The notes below the pieces were generated by a model, which searched no databases, was not told the DNA's origin, and saw only the letters and a program-made list of their open reading frames with translations. Of a DNA stretch of 64,000 nt, positions 60,390 to 64,000 are shown piece after piece. The DNA lies in assembly GCF_003264115.1 (NCBI RefSeq), contig NZ_CP021912.1, positions 2,091,001-2,155,000 on the forward strand. The letters are read 5' to 3'. The DNA comes from Erythrobacter sp. KY5 (lineage in GTDB: Bacteria > Pseudomonadota > Alphaproteobacteria > Sphingomonadales > Sphingomonadaceae). Within the stretch, counting starts at the first letter, position 1; every line of letters begins with the position of its first letter. A program made the translations under genes and the position numbers.

Positions 60390-61811
60390 TTAAAGCGGTC
60401 TTGCGAAGCGATCAGGCTCTATTTCGAGCTCGCTGATGCGTTTGCGCAGTGTGTTTCGATTGATCCCGAGAAGTTTCGCCGCGCGCAGCTGATTGCCGCC
60501 GGTTTCGCCCAAGGCATGCTCAATGAGCGGTTTCTCGAAAGCTGCGATTGCGCTGGAGTAAACGGTGCCCGGAGCGGGCTCTTCCTTTGCCAGCCAAATG
60601 TCGAGAGCTGCGGCGATACCGCCCCTGCCCTCCGTTCCTTCGGAATGAAAGGGTGCCTCATCGCCCAGGATGTCATTCAAACTCGATGCGTCGATCGCAT
60701 CCTCACGGCTCATCAGGGCGAGTCGGTAAATGACATTGCGCAGTTCACGGACATTTCCGCGCCAGTTTCGCTCCTCGAGCCGCTCAATCGCGGATGGCGT
60801 CAGCTGACGGCGTGGTAAGCCATCTTCAACCGCTTGAGACAGGAAGTGCTGCGAGAGCACTTCAATATCTTCGCGTCGTTCCCGCAAAGATGGCAATTCG
60901 ATCGGAACCACATTGAGCCTGTAAAACAGGTCTTCCCGAAACTTGCCCGCTGTAATCATCGGGGCCAGATCGCGGTTGGTGGCCGCTATGATCCGCACAT
61001 CGACGGCGATCTCCTGGCGCCCGCCAACCCGGCGAATTCGGCCGGACTGGAGCGCGCGGAGCAAGCGGGTCTGGGCCTCGGCAGGCATGTCGCCGATCTC
61101 ATCCAGAAACAGGGTCCCGCCGTTCGCTTGCTCAAACTTGCCTATGGCCTGCGCGACGGCGCCTGTGAAAGCACCTTTTTCATGCCCGAACAGTTCGCTT
61201 TCGACGAGGTCTTGCGGAATTGCTGCCGTGTTGACTGCCACGAACGGGCCCGTGCGGCGGCTTCCAAGCTGGTGGATCGCTTCTGCTACCAGCTCCTTAC
61301 CCGTCCCGCTTTCACCGGTCACGAGAACCGTCAGATCGTTGCGCAAGACACGCGTGATCATCCGGTATACTCCCTGCATCGCGGGACTGCGCCCAACGAG
61401 CGGCATTCCGTCGCCTTCGCTTTCCGGCAGTGCAGCAACCGTACTGGTCCGCGCGCCCACCGCCTGAAGCACCGCGCGCACGAGCTCATCGAGGTCGAAC
61501 GGCTTGGGAAAATATTCGAAGACATCGCTGTCACTGGCACGAATGGCGGTATCGAGCGTATTTTGCGCGGAAAGCACAATCACCGGCATGTCCGGCGCAG
61601 CCTCGCGCACCGCCGCTAGGCTCTCAAGGCCATCTCCATCGGTGAGCATGACATCGGTCAGCATCAGGTCGAAAGAGCGGCCGCCAAGCAGCTGATCTCT
61701 TTCGCGGATTGCAGAGCATCTGTGAATTTCAAACCCCTCATCCTCAAGGGCAGTCGTGATCACCGTGGCGATTGCGCTGTCATCTTCGACGAGAAGGAGC
61801 GTTCCGGACAT
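60390..61811 (-). CDS. ntrC: Nitrogen regulation protein NtrC
   Basis: A 473-residue sigma-54 activator. The receiver domain has LLLVEDDSAIATVIT and the phospho-Asp in LMLTDVMLTDGDGL. The AAA+ domain has Walker A VTGESGTGKELVAEAI, the sigma-54-contacting loop as GHEKGAFTGAVAQA, and Walker B GGTLFLDEIGDMP. The C-terminal Fis-like HTH is GNQLRAAKLLGINRNTLRKRI. It activates nitrogen-assimilation promoters when phosphorylated by NtrB, encoded 21 bases upstream on the same strand. Confidence 0.96.
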   Translation of the reverse strand: MSGTLLLVEDDSAIATVITTALEDEGFEIHRCSAIRERDQLLGGRSFDLMLTDVMLTDGDGLESLAAVREAAPDMPVIVLSAQNTLDTAIRASDSDVFEYFPKPFDLDELVRAVLQAVGARTSTVAALPESEGDGMPLVGRSPAMQGVYRMITRVLRNDLTVLVTGESGTGKELVAEAIHQLGSRRTGPFVAVNTAAIPQDLVESELFGHEKGAFTGAVAQAIGKFEQANGGTLFLDEIGDMPAEAQTRLLRALQSGRIRRVGGRQEIAVDVRIIAATNRDLAPMITAGKFREDLFYRLNVVPIELPSLRERREDIEVLSQHFLSQAVEDGLPRRQLTPSAIERLEERNWRGNVRELRNVIYRLALMSREDAIDASSLNDILGDEAPFHSEGTEGRGGIAAALDIWLAKEEPAPGTVYSSAIAAFEKPLIEHALGETGGNQLRAAKLLGINRNTLRKRISELEIEPDRFARPL

Positions 61812-61832
61812 TGCTGGGGGTGGTTCCTATTC

Positions 61833-62939
61833 CTAGACTGGCTTGGCGAGAGGCAGATGGAGCCTGAAATGTGTGAGGCCGCGTTTCGCATCGCGTTCGT
61901 GCGAGATTGATCCGTTCATGTCGCGCACCAGTTTTCGCACGAGCGCAAGGCCGAGACCTTGTCCTGATTGCTTGGACGACACGAACGGTTCGAACACGTG
62001 GTCGCGCATTGCGGGATCGATGCCCGGACCGTTGTCAGAGACTGTAATCTCTACCGGTAGGCGTACGGCACGCCCCAAGCGGATCGCGCTGAATGCAAGG
62101 CCGGACACGAACCGCGTCTTCACCGTTATCTCTCCGCGCGCACCCGAACCGGCGGCATCGCGCGCATTCGATATCAGGTTGATGAGAACCTGCTCCAAAG
62201 CGTCGCGATTGACGTAGGCGGGAGGGATAGAGGGATCGAATTCCTCCTTGATTTCAATTTGCTTTGCGCCGCCAGCTGCACGGACGGTTGCTATGGCCGA
62301 GCGGATCGCCTCGTGAGCGTTGCACGCCTCCGCCTCCTCGGCCGTGCGAGAACCGAGCTGCTGCATCCGGTCGATGAGTCTTGCGATCCGATCGACCTCG
62401 TCGGTGATCATCCGCGCCAGCTTTTTGTCTTTGAGAGGGAGTTTGCGCGCCGCCAACTGCCCCGCCCCCCTGATTGCTGCGAGAGGGTTTTTGATCTCGT
62501 GAGCGAGGATTGATGGCGCGCCTAGCGACGAACCGAGATCTTCGTCGCCTCCAGTTTCCTCGTGACCAATTTCCGAGAAGGTCACCACCCTCCAGCCCGG
62601 AAACCCACCCAGCGGACTTGCGGTCAGGTTGACGCGCTTTTCAGCTTCGCTCGCATTGATCAGAATGTCTCGAGCAACGAGCGCCTCCTCGGAGTTTGTG
62701 AGGCGATTTTCCACCCTCGGATCGAGCGGTCCGATGGCCTCAAGCAGCGGCTTGCCGATGAGGCGCTTGGCGCTGCGGCCTAACAAATTCTCCGCCGCGT
62801 GGTTCACCTCGGCAATCGAAGAAATTGGATCGATCAGAATCAGCGCAAACAACAGACCAGAAAGCTGCGCGCGCGCGTCTGGTCTGGACGGGTCGAAACT
62901 CGATATATCGGACCTGCCCGCCTCAGGTTTGACCGACAT
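61833..62939 (-). CDS. ntrB: Nitrogen regulation sensor kinase NtrB
   Basis: A 368-residue soluble histidine kinase. The N-terminal PAS domain contains LFALILIDPISSIAEVNHAAEN. The phosphoacceptor is in LAHEIKNPLAAIRGAGQLAA, and the ATP-binding domain shows INLISNARDAAGSG, VSDNGPGIDPAMRDHVFEPF and GQGLGLALVRKLVRDMNG. It has no membrane segments, as expected for NtrB, which is controlled by PII protein. It starts one base after the dusB stop and is followed by ntrC. Confidence 0.95.
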   Translation of the reverse strand: MSVKPEAGRSDISSFDPSRPDARAQLSGLLFALILIDPISSIAEVNHAAENLLGRSAKRLIGKPLLEAIGPLDPRVENRLTNSEEALVARDILINASEAEKRVNLTASPLGGFPGWRVVTFSEIGHEETGGDEDLGSSLGAPSILAHEIKNPLAAIRGAGQLAARKLPLKDKKLARMITDEVDRIARLIDRMQQLGSRTAEEAEACNAHEAIRSAIATVRAAGGAKQIEIKEEFDPSIPPAYVNRDALEQVLINLISNARDAAGSGARGEITVKTRFVSGLAFSAIRLGRAVRLPVEITVSDNGPGIDPAMRDHVFEPFVSSKQSGQGLGLALVRKLVRDMNGSISHERDAKRGLTHFRLHLPLAKPV

Positions 62940-62940
62940 G

Positions 62941-63963
62941 TCAGGCGGCTTTGGCAGTACGGCCGAGGAATGGCTCGTAGAACCGCTCTATCTCGCCAAG
63001 AACTTCATCGGGGTCATCGATGAAGTTCGCGCGGTTCCGGAATTCGGCCGAGCCGTGCATGCCTTTTGTGTACCAGCCAAGGTGCTTGCGAGCGATCTTC
63101 GTGCCAACGTTGCGGCCATAATGATCGAGCATACGGTGATAGTGTTCGACCAGCACGGAGTACTGCTCATCGAAGCTGGGTGTCGGGATGCTTTCGCCAG
63201 TGCGCCACCAATGCATCACCTGGCCTAGCAACCAGGGTTTTCCGTAAGCGCCGCGCCCAATCATCAAACCATCTGCGCCCGACTGCTCAAGCGCGGTCGC
63301 CGCATCCTGGATCGTGCAGATATCGCCATTGACGATGACCGGAATGTTCACGGCCTCTTTGACCTTGCGGACAAAGGACCAGTCGGCGCTGCCCTTGTAC
63401 ATCTGGTTGCGAGTACGGCCATGAACGGTGATCATCTTCACACCAAGGTCTTCAGCGATGCGCGCCATTTCAGGTGCGTTCAGGCTCTGATGGTCCCAGC
63501 CCATGCGCATTTTAACGGTCACAGGAACATCGACTGCCTTGACCGTTGCTTCCATCAGCTTGGTCGCGAGGGGAACCTCGCGCATGAGTGCACTACCAGC
63601 AAACTGGCCGACCACCTTGCGCACCGGACAACCAAAGTTGATGTCGATGATCGCAGCGCCGTTGCCTTCCTGAAGCTTCGCGGCTTCACCCATGCTGCCG
63701 GGATCGCAGCCGACGAGCTGCATCGAAACCGGTTCTTCGGTCTTGTCCCATTCCGCCTTCTGGACTGACTGGCGGGTTTCCCGGATCGCGGCTTCGCTGG
63801 CGATCATCTCGGTCACATTCAGACCCGAGCCATAACGACGCACCAATGTCCGGAACGGCATATCGGTCACGCCCGTCATCGGCGCGAGAAGAACGGGCTC
63901 CGCGATTGTTACGGGACCAATATTGATCGGCTTCAGGGCCGGGGGAGAGGGTAAGTCTGTCAT
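62941..63963 (-). CDS. dusB: tRNA-dihydrouridine synthase DusB
   Basis: A 340-residue flavoenzyme that reduces uridines in the tRNA D-loop. Hallmarks are [30 protein letters not shown] helix ([13 protein letters not shown]), [17 protein letters not shown], and the active-site Cys in [20 protein letters not shown]. The FMN phosphate site is [18 protein letters not shown], and [18 protein letters not shown] is also present. In alphaproteobacteria this gene (nifR3) heads the ntrBC-ntrYX operon, as here. The ATG at 63963 leaves 37 bases to the window edge, in which I see nothing more. Confidence 0.97.
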   Translation of the reverse strand: MTDLPSPPALKPINIGPVTIAEPVLLAPMTGVTDMPFRTLVRRYGSGLNVTEMIASEAAIRETRQSVQKAEWDKTEEPVSMQLVGCDPGSMGEAAKLQEGNGAAIIDINFGCPVRKVVGQFAGSALMREVPLATKLMEATVKAVDVPVTVKMRMGWDHQSLNAPEMARIAEDLGVKMITVHGRTRNQMYKGSADWSFVRKVKEAVNIPVIVNGDICTIQDAATALEQSGADGLMIGRGAYGKPWLLGQVMHWWRTGESIPTPSFDEQYSVLVEHYHRMLDHYGRNVGTKIARKHLGWYTKGMHGSAEFRNRANFIDDPDEVLGEIERFYEPFLGRTAKAA

Positions 63964-64000
63964 GGGCTGGAGAGAGTATGCCTAAATATTGGGCAGCCGC

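Noticed and set aside
60834-61619. Open frame of 261 codons antisense to ntrC
   Set aside because: ntrC is intact with every expected motif, and the antisense product has none.

Overview
The window is a gene-dense, GC-rich piece of core chromosome from an alphaproteobacterium, most likely Sphingomonadales and probably Erythrobacteraceae. The reasons are the block dusB-ntrB-ntrC-ntrY-ntrX-hfq-hflX, an Hfq with two Sm domains in one chain, a PhaR regulator, a vgr-related protein, a PCu(A)C lipoprotein, and an alphaproteobacterial RpoH-type promoter before dnaK. I saw no insertion sequence, prophage, integron, CRISPR array or rRNA operon. The only RNA gene I found is a tRNA-Ser. No gene-free stretch exceeds about 210 bases.

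Layout. 1-9 kb: a partial tyrS, a DOMON-like protein, TspO, a NamZ/DUF1343 glycosidase, a VWA protein and a MoxR ATPase separated by a soluble chemoreceptor, and an ECF sigma factor with a membrane partner. 9-18 kb: parE, a PBP-activator lipoprotein, rsmI-yraN-gshB, then the leftward genes xerC-hemW and rph-rdgB. 18-26 kb: protein quality control (hrcA-grpE and dnaK-dnaJ) with a frameshifted small gene, a crotonase, secreted proteins and a copper chaperone between them. 26-35 kb: an MBL hydrolase, a large patatin, radA-cvpA-Fe/S scaffold, an MHS transporter-alr pair, and phaR. 35-45 kb: proS, rnr, a peroxiredoxin with a non-canonical start, a universal stress protein, pdhC (E2), a thioesterase, lpdA and tRNA-Ser. 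45-54 kb: an aminotransferase/sulfotransferase-like pair, a lytic transglycosylase, then a tightly overlapping run dacC-tmk-holB-metG-tatD-MBL-small membrane protein, followed by mazG. 54-64 kb, leftward: dusB-ntrBC-ntrYX-hfq-hflX, covering nitrogen and redox signalling and RNA-based regulation.

Many neighbours overlap by 1-14 bases (ATGA, TGATG, TAATG, GTGA), so translational coupling is common. I do not see a complete, wholly undescribed system. The best leads are: the tandem-domain Hfq whose second domain has lost its basic rim; a gene whose frame is broken at an AAAAAG run where a -1 slip would restore it; a peroxiredoxin with no ATG, GTG or TTG at its proper start; a near-perfect palindrome at the lpdA promoter; an E2 with two E3-binding domains; the aminotransferase/sulfotransferase-like pair, which resembles a plant fusion protein; the chemoreceptor between the MoxR and VWA genes; and two hairpins that bury Shine-Dalgarno sequences. 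All identifications come from reading motifs and gene order; no database search was run.
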